From Bacillus sp. FJAT-29937 (GTDB lineage Bacteria; Bacillota; Bacilli; Bacillales; Cytobacillaceae), in the NCBI RefSeq assembly GCF_001509555.1, contig NZ_LMAS01000001.1, forward strand, positions 94,971 to 158,970: DNA of 64,000 nt. Reading direction: 5' to 3'. The notes beneath the pieces are model-generated. The model was not told the DNA's origin, did not search any database, and was given only the letters and a program-made list of their open reading frames with translations. Position 1 is the stretch's first letter, and each line of letters opens with the position of its first letter. Positions 17,516-26,239 of the stretch are shown here, in pieces. A program made the position numbers and the translations under genes.

Positions 17516-18196
17516 TTGAGAGTACTCAAGCAAAAAATCACTTGGAAATTCTGTTTGTTTATCGTGATAGCTATTATTCTAACAAATATTCCGTTCCTAG
17601 GCAGCTATATACGCATGATTAATACTTTAGTTCACGAATCGGGACACGCATTAATAGCCCTATTTGGAGGGAAGGTTCATACTATATCTTTATTTATGAA
17701 CACTGAAGGGGTAACTTATACAAGTCATTCGAACTGGTTTGGCAGCTTTTTTACAGGGATAGGAGGATATGTTTTTTCTTCATTTATCGCCTTTTTATCC
17801 TTTTGGTTTATTAGCAGAAAAAAATATAAGCCGCTCATAATTATTTTGCTTCTATTTGTTGGCTTAAACCTGCTTCTATGGGTTAGAAATTTTTACGGTA
17901 TATTTTGGCTTATTTCCTTTGGTTCATTATTTTTTCTGTTATTATTCAAAGGTTCCGCATCATTTGTACAAAATTGTTTATTGATGATAGCTAGTATCCT
18001 TTTAGTAGAATCACTGACCTCTTCCTTTACGATCCTCATGCTGAGCTTTATTCAGCCTCATGCAGCAGGGGACGCTACAGGTTTAGCAAAAACAACTATG
18101 TTTATCCCAACTCAATTATGGGGATTATTCTTTTTTGCCCAGGCAATCGCCTTCATGCTTGCAGGGTTAAAAAAAGGTATTTATCGGATCGACTAA
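17516..18196 (+). CDS. M50-like integral membrane metallopeptidase
   Basis: This 226-residue, strongly hydrophobic protein has about six helices. An HExxH zinc motif in the first third (LVHESGHALIALFGGKVH, about 38-55) resembles the M50B-type peptidases found in Actinobacteria and Bacilli. The second zinc ligand is not obvious. Such enzymes cut substrates inside the membrane or act as their accessory forms. TTG start at 17516 behind AAGGAGA. The SDR gene follows 38 bp downstream, probably in the same transcript. Confidence 0.72.
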   Translation: MRVLKQKITWKFCLFIVIAIILTNIPFLGSYIRMINTLVHESGHALIALFGGKVHTISLFMNTEGVTYTSHSNWFGSFFTGIGGYVFSSFIAFLSFWFISRKKYKPLIIILLLFVGLNLLLWVRNFYGIFWLISFGSLFFLLLFKGSASFVQNCLLMIASILLVESLTSSFTILMLSFIQPHAAGDATGLAKTTMFIPTQLWGLFFFAQAIAFMLAGLKKGIYRID

Positions 18197-18234
18197 ATAT
18201 ATGACAATTAAATGATTTGGAGAGGAGTCAACAT

Positions 18235-19077
18235 TTGAATAGAAAAATCGCCGTTATTACAGGGGCATCAAGCGGCTTTGGACTCCTAACTGCTATCGAG
18301 CTCGCTAGAAATAATTTCGATGTCATCGCGACCATGAGAGATACGAAGAAAAGCGAATCGCTTTTATCGGAGGCAAGGTTAAATAGAGTTGAAGAAAATA
18401 TTACAGTAGCTGAACTGGACGTTACCTCTCAACCATCCATTGAAAAATTGAAGGAATATGTTGAAGAAATTGGCCGTATTGATTTGCTGTTCAATAATGC
18501 CGGCTATGCAAGTGCAGGCTTTGTAGAAGAAATTCCTATTGAGGAATTCAGAAAGCAATTTGAGACAAATTTCTTCGGAGCAATTGCTGTAACTCAAAGC
18601 TTTTTACCACTAATGCGCAGCCAGGGAAAGGGTACAATTATCAATATGAGCAGCATCAGCGGGAGAATGGGATTCCCCGGGATGTCTCCCTATGTCTCTT
18701 CTAAACATGCACTAGAAGGATGGAGCGAATGTCTCAGGCTTGAAATGATGCCTTTTGGCGTCAAAGTTGTTCTGGTCGAAGCTGGATCATATAAGACAAA
18801 TATTTGGTCAAGCGGGAAGCATGTGACGGAAAGGTCATTGCATGCAGGCTCTCCTTATTATCAATATATGAATCAGATTCAACAATATATTTACAATGGG
18901 TCAGAATCATTCGGTGAACCCAGAGAGGTAGCTATGAAGATTGCTAATATTGCTATGGAACATAATCCTCAGCTAAGATATCCCATTGGCAAAGGAGTAA
19001 AATGGAGCGTATTTCTGAAAAATATGCTCAAATGGACATTTTGGGAAAAAGCCTTTCTGAAAATCTTAAATAAATAA
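18235..19077 (+). CDS. Short-chain dehydrogenase/reductase
   Basis: A 280-residue classical SDR. The N-terminal dinucleotide motif TGASSGFG (about 9-16) is followed by NNAGYA, the active-site serine region (NMSSISG) and YVSSKHA carrying the Tyr-x3-Lys pair. The length and C-terminal extension fit the SDR group that acts on lipids or retinol-like substrates; the true substrate is unknown. TTG 18235 is preferred over the upstream in-frame TTG 18217, because GGAGAGGAG lies between them. Likely cotranscribed with the peptidase gene. Confidence 0.85.
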   Translation: MNRKIAVITGASSGFGLLTAIELARNNFDVIATMRDTKKSESLLSEARLNRVEENITVAELDVTSQPSIEKLKEYVEEIGRIDLLFNNAGYASAGFVEEIPIEEFRKQFETNFFGAIAVTQSFLPLMRSQGKGTIINMSSISGRMGFPGMSPYVSSKHALEGWSECLRLEMMPFGVKVVLVEAGSYKTNIWSSGKHVTERSLHAGSPYYQYMNQIQQYIYNGSESFGEPREVAMKIANIAMEHNPQLRYPIGKGVKWSVFLKNMLKWTFWEKAFLKILNK

Positions 19078-19084
19078 CCGTTTC

Positions 19085-19116
19085 AAGATGATAGAGCATG
19101 TTCTATCATCTTTTTT
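19085..19116 (+). terminator. Terminator after the SDR gene
   Basis: AAGATGATAGA pairs with TCTATCATCTT around a 6-base loop and is followed by a T-run. Confidence 0.9.
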
Positions 19117-19237
19117 AATGCGTGAAATGATCTGCACCTTTTGTTAACAATCTAGGAAATACTAACCATTTTGCTGAAATCCGGTTAATATTCCCTAATT
19201 TAGAGAAAATAAGAAAATATATGTAAGGGGTGTTTGG

Positions 19238-20374
19238 ATGAAACGAATCAAAGTGATCATTCAATTCATACTGATCATCAGTATTTTGCTCATTGCCTTA
19301 AATCGGACAGACGCCAATGGGATCATAGAATCTAACTTGCGGCTTCGAATTTTAGAAACAACTGATTTGCATGCACATATGTTAGGTTTTAATTATAAAA
19401 AAAATCGACCAAATCTAGAATATGGGTTAGCAAGAACTTCAACACTCATCAAACAAGCTCGGGAAGAGCAAATGAATTCACTGCTATTTGATGTAGGTGA
19501 TGTACTTGTGGGAAGTGCATTAGGTGAATATGTATATAGAAGCAACTATTTGGACTATCATTACTTTCATCCTGTATTTAAAGCGATGAATGGACTCCAA
19601 TTTGATGCGGCAACACTAGGAAATCACGAATTCAACCACGGATTAGACTTTTTGCATAAAAGCTTGCGAGGAGCCAACTTCCCATACGTCAATGCCAATA
19701 TTTATATAGATGATCAAAATCAATACGATGGCGATGATCTTAATTATTTCAATCCGTTTTTGATTTTAGATAGAAACTTTATTGATACTAACGGAAAAAA
19801 GCAAAAATTAAAGATTGGTGTTATTGGTTTCCTTACCCCTATTGCAGCCGAATGGGACAAGGTGTATTTTCAAGGTAAATTAAAGATAAAAAATATCCAG
19901 GAAACGGCTGAGCATTTTGTGCCGATCATGAAAAAGATGGGTGCAGACATCATCATTGCTCTTGCGCATGTTGGATTTGATCCTGACAAAGGATTAAAGG
20001 AGAAAGAGGGAAATTCCGTATTCGATTTAAGTAAAGTAAAAGGGATCAATGCCATTCTATATGGTCATAGCCATTTAATTTTCCCAGCGACGGAAGAATA
20101 CAATGGAACCGGGATAAATGAAGAAACTGGAACGATTAATGGGGTCCCAGCTGTACAAGCAGGCTATTGGGGAAATCATCTTGGCATCATTGACCTCGAA
20201 TTAATCAAGATCAATGGAAAATGGCTTGTTATGGGCAGTCATTCAATGGTAAAACCAGTGTTCAAGATCATTAATGGACAGATCATTCCATTAGTTGAAG
20301 AGGATGAACTGATTGTAAGAGAGATGAAGCATACACATCTTGAAATACAATGGTTTATCCAAAATAGTCAATAG
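19238..20374 (+). CDS. Secreted single-domain metallophosphatase of the 5'-nucleotidase/CpdB type
   Basis: This 378-residue protein starts with a signal peptide (helix about 6-22). Metallophosphatase motifs follow in order: ETTDLHAHM, FDVGD (usually DNGD), LGNHEFNHG, ALAHVGFD and YGHSH. This matches the N-terminal catalytic domain of 2',3'-cyclic nucleotide phosphodiesterase/5'-nucleotidases. Full-length family members are 500 to 700 residues or longer, with a C-terminal substrate domain that defines specificity. Here the frame stops where the linker helix to that domain would start. I see no remnant of the missing domain in the 200 bp downstream. It may be a natural single-domain enzyme or an old truncation. 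Confidence 0.8.
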   Translation: MKRIKVIIQFILIISILLIALNRTDANGIIESNLRLRILETTDLHAHMLGFNYKKNRPNLEYGLARTSTLIKQAREEQMNSLLFDVGDVLVGSALGEYVYRSNYLDYHYFHPVFKAMNGLQFDAATLGNHEFNHGLDFLHKSLRGANFPYVNANIYIDDQNQYDGDDLNYFNPFLILDRNFIDTNGKKQKLKIGVIGFLTPIAAEWDKVYFQGKLKIKNIQETAEHFVPIMKKMGADIIIALAHVGFDPDKGLKEKEGNSVFDLSKVKGINAILYGHSHLIFPATEEYNGTGINEETGTINGVPAVQAGYWGNHLGIIDLELIKINGKWLVMGSHSMVKPVFKIINGQIIPLVEEDELIVREMKHTHLEIQWFIQNSQ

Positions 20375-20587
20375 ATAACACATCCCTTGCACATAGTTCA
20401 CCTATGTTCAGGAAGCCTTTCTCCTTTACAATAGGTATTTACTAGACAATATTTTCAAAAAACATCTCCCATCAATGTGTAGGAATATGGTATTATAACG
20501 TTTGAATGTCAAAATTCTATTATTCGATTATTTTCGATAAAAACTGAGTTTCATAATTTGAAATTTTTATTGATAGAAGGAGATAAA

Positions 20588-21694
20588 ATGACAAATAACA
20601 CTATTATCCGTTTTGAGCATGTAACAAAACAATTTGATGATGATCCGCCCGTTTTGAAAGAAGTTAGTTTTGAAATTGAGAGAGGGAAGTTCTATACGCT
20701 TCTCGGTCCATCCGGCTGCGGAAAAACAACCATTTTACGGCTGATTGCAGGATTTATTGAGCCTTCAGCAGGAAAGGTATTTATAAATGAAAAAATAGTC
20801 AATGAAGTGCCCGCTAATAAACGCCAAGTCAACACAGTATTTCAGGACTATGCATTATTTCCGCATTTAAATGTATTTGAAAATGTAGCATTTGGACTTA
20901 GAATTAAAAAAATAAAAAATAATGAAGTAGATCGAAGAGTAAAGGAAGCCCTTCGATTTGTGAATCTTGAAGGCTATGAAAATCGCGAAATAAGAGAAAT
21001 GTCAGGCGGTCAGCGTCAGCGTGTGGCCATTGCAAGAGCGATTGTCAACGAACCGGAAGTTATCCTGCTTGACGAGCCTTTATCAGCTCTAGATTTAAAA
21101 CTTCGTACAGAAATGCAGTATGAACTTCGTGAGCTCCAGCGAAGATTGGGTATTACGTTTATCTTTGTAACCCATGATCAAGAGGAGGCCCTTGCGATGT
21201 CTGACGAAATTTTTGTTCTGAATAACGGAAAAATCGAACAGAGCGGAACGCCAACTGATATTTATGATGAACCGATTAATCGCTTCGTTGCTGATTTCAT
21301 TGGGGAATCGAATATTGTACCAGGAACGATGATTAAAGACTTTTCTGTCCAGTTTACTGGAAAAATCTTTGATTGCGTGGATGGTGGCTTAAACCCAAAT
21401 GAAGTTGTAGATATTGTAATCCGTCCTGAGGATTTGGAAATTACTAAGCCAGAATCAGGAAAACTACGGGTTAAAGTGGATACTCAGCTTTTCCGCGGCG
21501 TTCATTATGAAATTAGCTGCTACGACCAGGATGGAAATGAATGGCTAGTTCATTCGACGAAAAAGGCAAATGTAGGGGAAGAAATAGGGCTGCACTTTGA
21601 TCCTGAAGCCATACATGTCATGAGGCATGGAGAAACCGAGGAAGAATTCGACAAACGTCTAGAAGCATATGAAGAGGGAAGCTATGAGAACTAA
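20588..21694 (+). CDS. potA: Spermidine/putrescine ABC transporter ATPase PotA
   Basis: A 368-residue ATPase with Walker A GPSGCGKT (about 41-48), signature MSGGQRQR, Walker [13 protein letters not shown] and a C-terminal TOBE domain, as in CUT1/polyamine importers. The start at 20588 has AGAAGGAGA upstream; an earlier in-frame ATG at 20558 has none. It is first in a tight four-gene operon (11-nt overlap with potB) whose order A-B-C-D is the standard polyamine importer. In B. subtilis and relatives an XRE-type regulator may precede potA; none is present here. Confidence 0.93.
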   Translation: MTNNTIIRFEHVTKQFDDDPPVLKEVSFEIERGKFYTLLGPSGCGKTTILRLIAGFIEPSAGKVFINEKIVNEVPANKRQVNTVFQDYALFPHLNVFENVAFGLRIKKIKNNEVDRRVKEALRFVNLEGYENREIREMSGGQRQRVAIARAIVNEPEVILLDEPLSALDLKLRTEMQYELRELQRRLGITFIFVTHDQEEALAMSDEIFVLNNGKIEQSGTPTDIYDEPINRFVADFIGESNIVPGTMIKDFSVQFTGKIFDCVDGGLNPNEVVDIVIRPEDLEITKPESGKLRVKVDTQLFRGVHYEISCYDQDGNEWLVHSTKKANVGEEIGLHFDPEAIHVMRHGETEEEFDKRLEAYEEGSYEN

Positions 21695-22487
21695 CTCCCG
21701 TAATCTATATTTAATCCCTTATGTGATTTGGATTCTGCTGTTTGTCGTTACACCCATTCTTCTCGTCGTATACTATTCGTTTTTCGATATTGAAGGGCAA
21801 TTTACTTTTGATAATTACAAAAAGTTCTTTACGCCAGTCTATCTAAAGATGACATTTAGTTCATTTTGGTATGCGTTTTTAATTACATTTTTTTCCTTTA
21901 TTATTGCATATCCAACAGCCTATTTACTGACAAAAACGAAGCATAAGCAGCTATGGCTATTATTAATTATTCTGCCTTCATGGATTAATTTATTGTTAAA
22001 AGCTTATGCGTTTATTGGTATTTTTGGCACATATGGTGCTGCGAACAGCTTCCTTGAAGTAATGGGTGTTGGCAGCAAACAGCTGCTATTTACAGATTTC
22101 AGCTTTATCTTTGTTTCTGTATATATCTTTCTGCCATTTATGATCTTGCCAATTTTTAATGCGTTAGATGAATTAAACCCATCACTCATTGATGCATCTA
22201 ATGATTTGGGTGCTTCACCATGGACAACATTTACCCGTGTTATTTTCCCATTAACATTGGATGGAGTTAAGTCAGGATGCCAAGTCGTGTTCATTCCTGC
22301 CCTATCATTGTTCATGCTGACAAGACTTATTGCCGGTAACCGTGTTATCACCCTCGGAACAGCCATTGAGCAGCATTTCCTCGTCACTCAAGACTGGGGA
22401 ATGGGTTCAACGATCGCTGTCTTCCTAATTATTGCCATGGTACTCATTATGGTACTCACTGGCAGAAGAAAGAGGGGGATCCTATGA
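21684..22487 (+). CDS. potB: Spermidine/putrescine ABC transporter permease PotB
   Basis: A 267-residue permease with six helices and the EAA loop ([20 protein letters not shown], about 171-190) that contacts PotA. Start at 21684 behind GAGGGAAG, overlapping the end of potA by 11 nt; a further in-frame ATG at 21669 lies inside potA without a site. It forms the heterodimeric channel with PotC. Confidence 0.92.
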   Translation: MRTNSRNLYLIPYVIWILLFVVTPILLVVYYSFFDIEGQFTFDNYKKFFTPVYLKMTFSSFWYAFLITFFSFIIAYPTAYLLTKTKHKQLWLLLIILPSWINLLLKAYAFIGIFGTYGAANSFLEVMGVGSKQLLFTDFSFIFVSVYIFLPFMILPIFNALDELNPSLIDASNDLGASPWTTFTRVIFPLTLDGVKSGCQVVFIPALSLFMLTRLIAGNRVITLGTAIEQHFLVTQDWGMGSTIAVFLIIAMVLIMVLTGRRKRGIL

Positions 22488-23287
22488 GGAAGAAAACAAA
22501 GCTTTCGGCAATCTATTTGATTATTGTATTTCTAATTTTGTATGCCCCTATTTTTTACTTAATGTTTTACTCATTTAATAGCGGCGGAACGATGTATCAG
22601 TTCGAAGGATTCACCCTTGATTGGTATCGCGAGCTGTTCGGGGATACTAGACTTTTAATTATTGTGTTAAATACAGCGATTATTGCCCTTTTATCAGCGG
22701 CGATCTCTACCATCCTTGGTATTGCAGGTGCATTAGCGATTTATTTTGCCAGAAAAAGAAGAGTAAAAAATACCCTTCTTTCACTTAATAATGTTCTAAT
22801 TGTCAGTCCTGATGTCATCATCGGAGCGTCGTTCTTAATATTATTTACAATTATTGGAATTAAATTAGGGTTTGTTTCAGTTTTATTTGCCCACATTGCC
22901 TTTAGTGTTCCAATTGTCGTTATCATGGTATTGCCAAAAATAGAAGAAATGAATATATCCATGATCTATGCAGCTCTTGACCTAGGAGCAAGCAGATGGG
23001 ATGTTCTAACTAAGGTCATTCTGCCATTTATCACGCCTGGAATATTCGCAGGTTTTTTCATGGCTTTAACGTATTCACTAGATGATTTTGCCGTTACGTT
23101 TTTTGTAACAGGGAACGGGTTCACAACATTATCTGTAGAAATCTACTCACTTGCAAGACGTGGAGTTTCATTAAACATTAATGCCCTATCTACCTTATTG
23201 TTTATTTTCACGATGCTGCTAGTAGTCGGTTATTACTTTATTACGAAGCGTAATAATCGTCCGGCCGGAATGGGGGGTAAGAAATGA
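22484..23287 (+). CDS. potC: Spermidine/putrescine ABC transporter permease PotC
   Basis: A 267-residue second permease coupled to potB by ATGA. The EAA loop reads ALDLGASRWDVLTKVILP (about 165-182), and the family-typical LDDFAVTFFVTG follows. Six helices span the length. Confidence 0.92.
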   Translation: MRKKTKLSAIYLIIVFLILYAPIFYLMFYSFNSGGTMYQFEGFTLDWYRELFGDTRLLIIVLNTAIIALLSAAISTILGIAGALAIYFARKRRVKNTLLSLNNVLIVSPDVIIGASFLILFTIIGIKLGFVSVLFAHIAFSVPIVVIMVLPKIEEMNISMIYAALDLGASRWDVLTKVILPFITPGIFAGFFMALTYSLDDFAVTFFVTGNGFTTLSVEIYSLARRGVSLNINALSTLLFIFTMLLVVGYYFITKRNNRPAGMGGKK

Positions 23288-24357
23288 AACAGCTTGTCCG
23301 TGCCTTAGCAGTTGTACTTATTGTTTCGATTGGTTTAATTCTTTTTGTCAATAAACTAAATTCTGCTCAAGGATATTCCAGTGGAAATACACTGACCATT
23401 TTTAACTGGGGAGATTATATCGACCAGGAACTTGTTAAACGATTTGAAAAAGAAACCGGAATTAAGGTCATCTACGAAACATTTGATTCAAATGAAGCGA
23501 TGCTGACGAAAATTGAGCAGGGCGGAACTTCTTATGACATAGCCGTTCCGTCTGAATATGCTATTGATAAAATGAGGCAAGAAAATTTACTCATCCCGAT
23601 TGATCATTCAAAAGTGCCGAACCTTCAATATATCGATTCACGGTTTATGGATTTGCCTTTCGATCCAGGAAATGAATATTCAATCCCTTACTTCTGGGGA
23701 ACAGTCGGAATCGCGTATAATAAAGAGATGCTTGGTGATTTAGAAATAACTAGCTGGGATGATTTATGGGATCCAAAGTTCAAAAATCAAATATTGATTA
23801 TTGACGGTGCCAGAGAGGTAATGGGAATGGGCTTAAATAGTTTAGGCTATTCTTTAAATGATACAGATGAAAAGCACCTGATCGAAGCGAAAGAAAAGCT
23901 TGATTTGTTAACGCCGAATATTAAAGCGATCGTGGGGGACGAAATTCGGATGCTGTTAGAAAATGGCGAAGCTGGCATTGGCCTTGTCTGGTCTGGTGTG
24001 GCACAAGAAATTATGTGGGAAAATGAAGATGTGGAATATGTCGTGCCAGAAGAAGGCTCCAATCTCTGGTTTGATAATATGGTCATTCCAAAGACGTCAA
24101 AAAATCCGGAAGCCGCACATCAGTTTATTAACTTTATTCTTGATCCAGAGGTTGCCGCCCAAAATACAGAATATGTTGGTTATTCTACACCAAATAAAGG
24201 AGCACTTGAATTTATGGATGAAGAAGTCATCAGTGATGAGCGTTTTTATCCAGATGAAGAAATGACAGCCAAGCTCGAAGTATACGAAAACCTTGGGAAA
24301 AGAATGCTGGCCTATTATAATGATCTATTTTTAGAATTTAAAATGCATCGAAAATAA
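23284..24357 (+). CDS. potD: Polyamine-binding protein PotD without a lipobox
   Basis: A 357-residue extracellular substrate-binding protein coupled to potC by ATGA. The fold signature is clear: LTIFNWGDYIDQELVKRFEK at about 38-57, then YDIAVPSEYAI and IPYFWGTVGIAYNK. Polyamine-pocket acidic and aromatic residues are in the usual places (WDDLWDP, WSGVAQEIMW). The N terminus has one hydrophobic helix (about 5-24) but no cysteine at all. Usual Gram-positive PotD proteins are lipoproteins; this one must be anchored by an uncleaved helix or be released. A terminator follows immediately. Confidence 0.9.
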   Translation: MKQLVRALAVVLIVSIGLILFVNKLNSAQGYSSGNTLTIFNWGDYIDQELVKRFEKETGIKVIYETFDSNEAMLTKIEQGGTSYDIAVPSEYAIDKMRQENLLIPIDHSKVPNLQYIDSRFMDLPFDPGNEYSIPYFWGTVGIAYNKEMLGDLEITSWDDLWDPKFKNQILIIDGAREVMGMGLNSLGYSLNDTDEKHLIEAKEKLDLLTPNIKAIVGDEIRMLLENGEAGIGLVWSGVAQEIMWENEDVEYVVPEEGSNLWFDNMVIPKTSKNPEAAHQFINFILDPEVAAQNTEYVGYSTPNKGALEFMDEEVISDERFYPDEEMTAKLEVYENLGKRMLAYYNDLFLEFKMHRK

Positions 24358-24360
24358 TAG

Positions 24361-24397
24361 AAAACTGACTAGCTCAATGGCTGGTCAGTTTTTTTAT
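24361..24397 (+). terminator. Terminator of potABCD
   Basis: AACTGACTAGCT pairs with GGCTGGTCAGTT around CAAT and is followed by a T-run. Confidence 0.9.
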
Positions 24398-24419
24398 TTT
24401 AGATTCATTTTTTCGCCAA

Positions 24420-24610
24420 ATATTTTGTGGATTTTTTTGGTGTCCGATAAAGGCTCCAAATCGGATTATTTTCAATATTAGCGGTACTAGAGTCTGACAA
24501 ATAAAAAAAGACCGCCCACATTCCGATCTGGTTAGTCCCGCAACGAAGCGAAATGAGAAGAGGTGGACGGCCTTGACAATAGTATATGATGTAAAAATAA
24601 AATGATGCAA
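24420..24610. other. Non-coding stretch, possible transposon relic
   Basis: This part of the 440-bp gap between potD and the kinase holds no credible gene. Near 24507-24578 GACCGCCCAC and GTGGACGGCC face each other. A TTG after the second arm opens a frame that stops after ten codons (24574-24606). That picture, a long inverted pair followed by a dead start, resembles the left end of an insertion sequence, but no transposase remnant can be read. The rest is AT-rich and unassigned. Confidence 0.25.
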
Positions 24611-24652
24611 AACAAGTCCAGATTAGTAAAAAAACTGGCTTGTTTTTTTATT
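24611..24652. terminator. Possible terminator
   Basis: AACAAGTCCAG pairs with CTGGCTTGTT around an A-rich loop and is followed by seven T. Confidence 0.6.
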
Positions 24653-24796
24653 TCCTAACAGCAAATGTAGAATATTATGATAATTCAACTGACTTTATAA
24701 GTTATTTCTTGGGAAAGCGCAAATTCAGACATTTCCTGAGTTGTGCCGTCAGAATATCGCGCAATTTGCCGATTTCAGCGAAAGTTGTCGTGACTT

Positions 24797-26035
24797 TTAT
24801 TTTTTCAAAGGAAAAGTGATTTTAAAGATGGTCCCTTTGTTTTCAATACTATCTATTTCATAATCGCCTTTTAACCGTTTAATAATGTCAAAGGAAATCA
24901 TTAATCCAAGTCCGGTACCCTTTGTTTTAGTAGAATAATAAGGCTGTCCGAGCTGAGCTAATTGATTGGATGAAAAACCAACGCCATTATCCTTTATTTC
25001 AATGAAAGCATTGTCATTCTGCTGATAAACGTTTATATCTAGATTTCCTCCATCGGACATAGCTTCTATTCCGTTTTTAATAAGATTAATGAATAATTGC
25101 TTGCATTCATTCACATTTCCCGCCAAAAACAAATTTTCTTCCAACTGAATGTTCATTTTTACGTTGGACATGACAGCATATGGTTTCATAAAGTCAGAAA
25201 TATCTAACATTATATTTGATAAAGGAATCGTTTCGGTGAATTCACTTATCGGACGTGCGAGGGACAGAAAATCATTAATAATTTGATTCGTTCGATCCAG
25301 TTCCTCTAAGGATAGGGAAATAAACATACCTTGATTAGCAGTAATATTTTTTTCATTTTTCATTAGCTGCAGAAAACCGCGAATCGTTGTCATAGGATTT
25401 CTGATTTCATGTGCAATGGATGCCGCAAGCTGGCTAATAGCATTTAACTTATCTGCCTTTTTCAACTGCTCCATCATGATAAGCTGGAGCTTATTCATCT
25501 CGATTAAATAAATGGTAGTGGAAAGTGTAATAATGGAAACGATAGAAAATGAAATGAGGTGTAGAAAATCTTCCATTGCACCAGTTTGCATTAAATAGAT
25601 CGCACGTGTAACAAAAATGAATAAATAAAATATGACTCCGGTTAAAAGCTTGAATACTAATTTCTTTCTTATGTAAGGTTTATAAACAATAAAAAATAAG
25701 ATGGTCATAAAGAAATAATTGATTACGTTAGTTAGGAGTTTTGTCACATCGAAAACTAGTGTCAACCCAAAAAGGATGCCAAGTGCCATTAAACCAGTTC
25801 TCGGGCCGATATAAAAGAAGGCTATAAAAATTGGGATGAATTTTAAATCAAATTCTAGTCCATCCGTAATTCGCACCGGAAAAAGAGCTGATATTAAAAG
25901 TGTAAGACAAATAGTAAGAAAAAAGATAAAATTAATTTTATTATTCCTGCTTTGACGAGATAAAATGATATTCACAAGTGGGATGATCATCATGATAAAA
26001 AAGTGAAAAAGCAATTCTGCAATAAATTCCTTCAA
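24797..26035 (-). CDS. KinB-like orphan membrane sensor histidine kinase
   Basis: This 412-residue kinase has six N-terminal transmembrane helices within about 190 residues and almost no extracellular domain. The HisKA motif follows (SIAHEIRNPMTTIRGF, phospho-His near residue 208), then the HATPase_c boxes N (LINLIKNGIEAM), G1 (DNGVGF) and G2 (TKGTGLGL). This matches sporulation kinase KinB and its relatives, which feed the Spo0F-Spo0B-Spo0A phosphorelay. No response regulator gene is next to it, as expected for such orphan kinases. The TTG at 26035 is spaced 9 bases from AGAGGA; the in-frame ATG at 26044 overlaps that site. Confidence 0.82.
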   Translation of the reverse strand: MKEFIAELLFHFFIMMIIPLVNIILSRQSRNNKINFIFFLTICLTLLISALFPVRITDGLEFDLKFIPIFIAFFYIGPRTGLMALGILFGLTLVFDVTKLLTNVINYFFMTILFFIVYKPYIRKKLVFKLLTGVIFYLFIFVTRAIYLMQTGAMEDFLHLISFSIVSIITLSTTIYLIEMNKLQLIMMEQLKKADKLNAISQLAASIAHEIRNPMTTIRGFLQLMKNEKNITANQGMFISLSLEELDRTNQIINDFLSLARPISEFTETIPLSNIMLDISDFMKPYAVMSNVKMNIQLEENLFLAGNVNECKQLFINLIKNGIEAMSDGGNLDINVYQQNDNAFIEIKDNGVGFSSNQLAQLGQPYYSTKTKGTGLGLMISFDIIKRLKGDYEIDSIENKGTIFKITFPLKK

Positions 26036-26209
26036 AAGAACCATTCCTCTAGCCTTATTTTGTGTATATCTTTAAATTAAACGAATGGCATAGTTAATCC
26101 TTTAATTATCAGCGTTTTTCCGATAATAATTTTTCTTCATAAAGTATCAGGATTCGACAAAGTATCCTCTTTTTTTATTTTTATCTTCGCAGGAAATTGT
26201 AAATAATAT

Positions 26210-26237
26210 AAAAAACCGACTCGTTTTGAGTCGGCAA
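26210..26237 (-). terminator. Terminator of the FtsH-like gene
   Basis: On the minus strand GCCGACTC and GAGTCGG pair around AAAAC, and a T-run follows directly after the stop codon. Confidence 0.88.
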
Positions 26238-26239
26238 AT

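Noticed and set aside
24374-24610. Leftward 78-codon frame after potD
   Set aside because: No ribosome binding site, unlikely amino-acid composition, and it overlaps a terminator and the probable relic.
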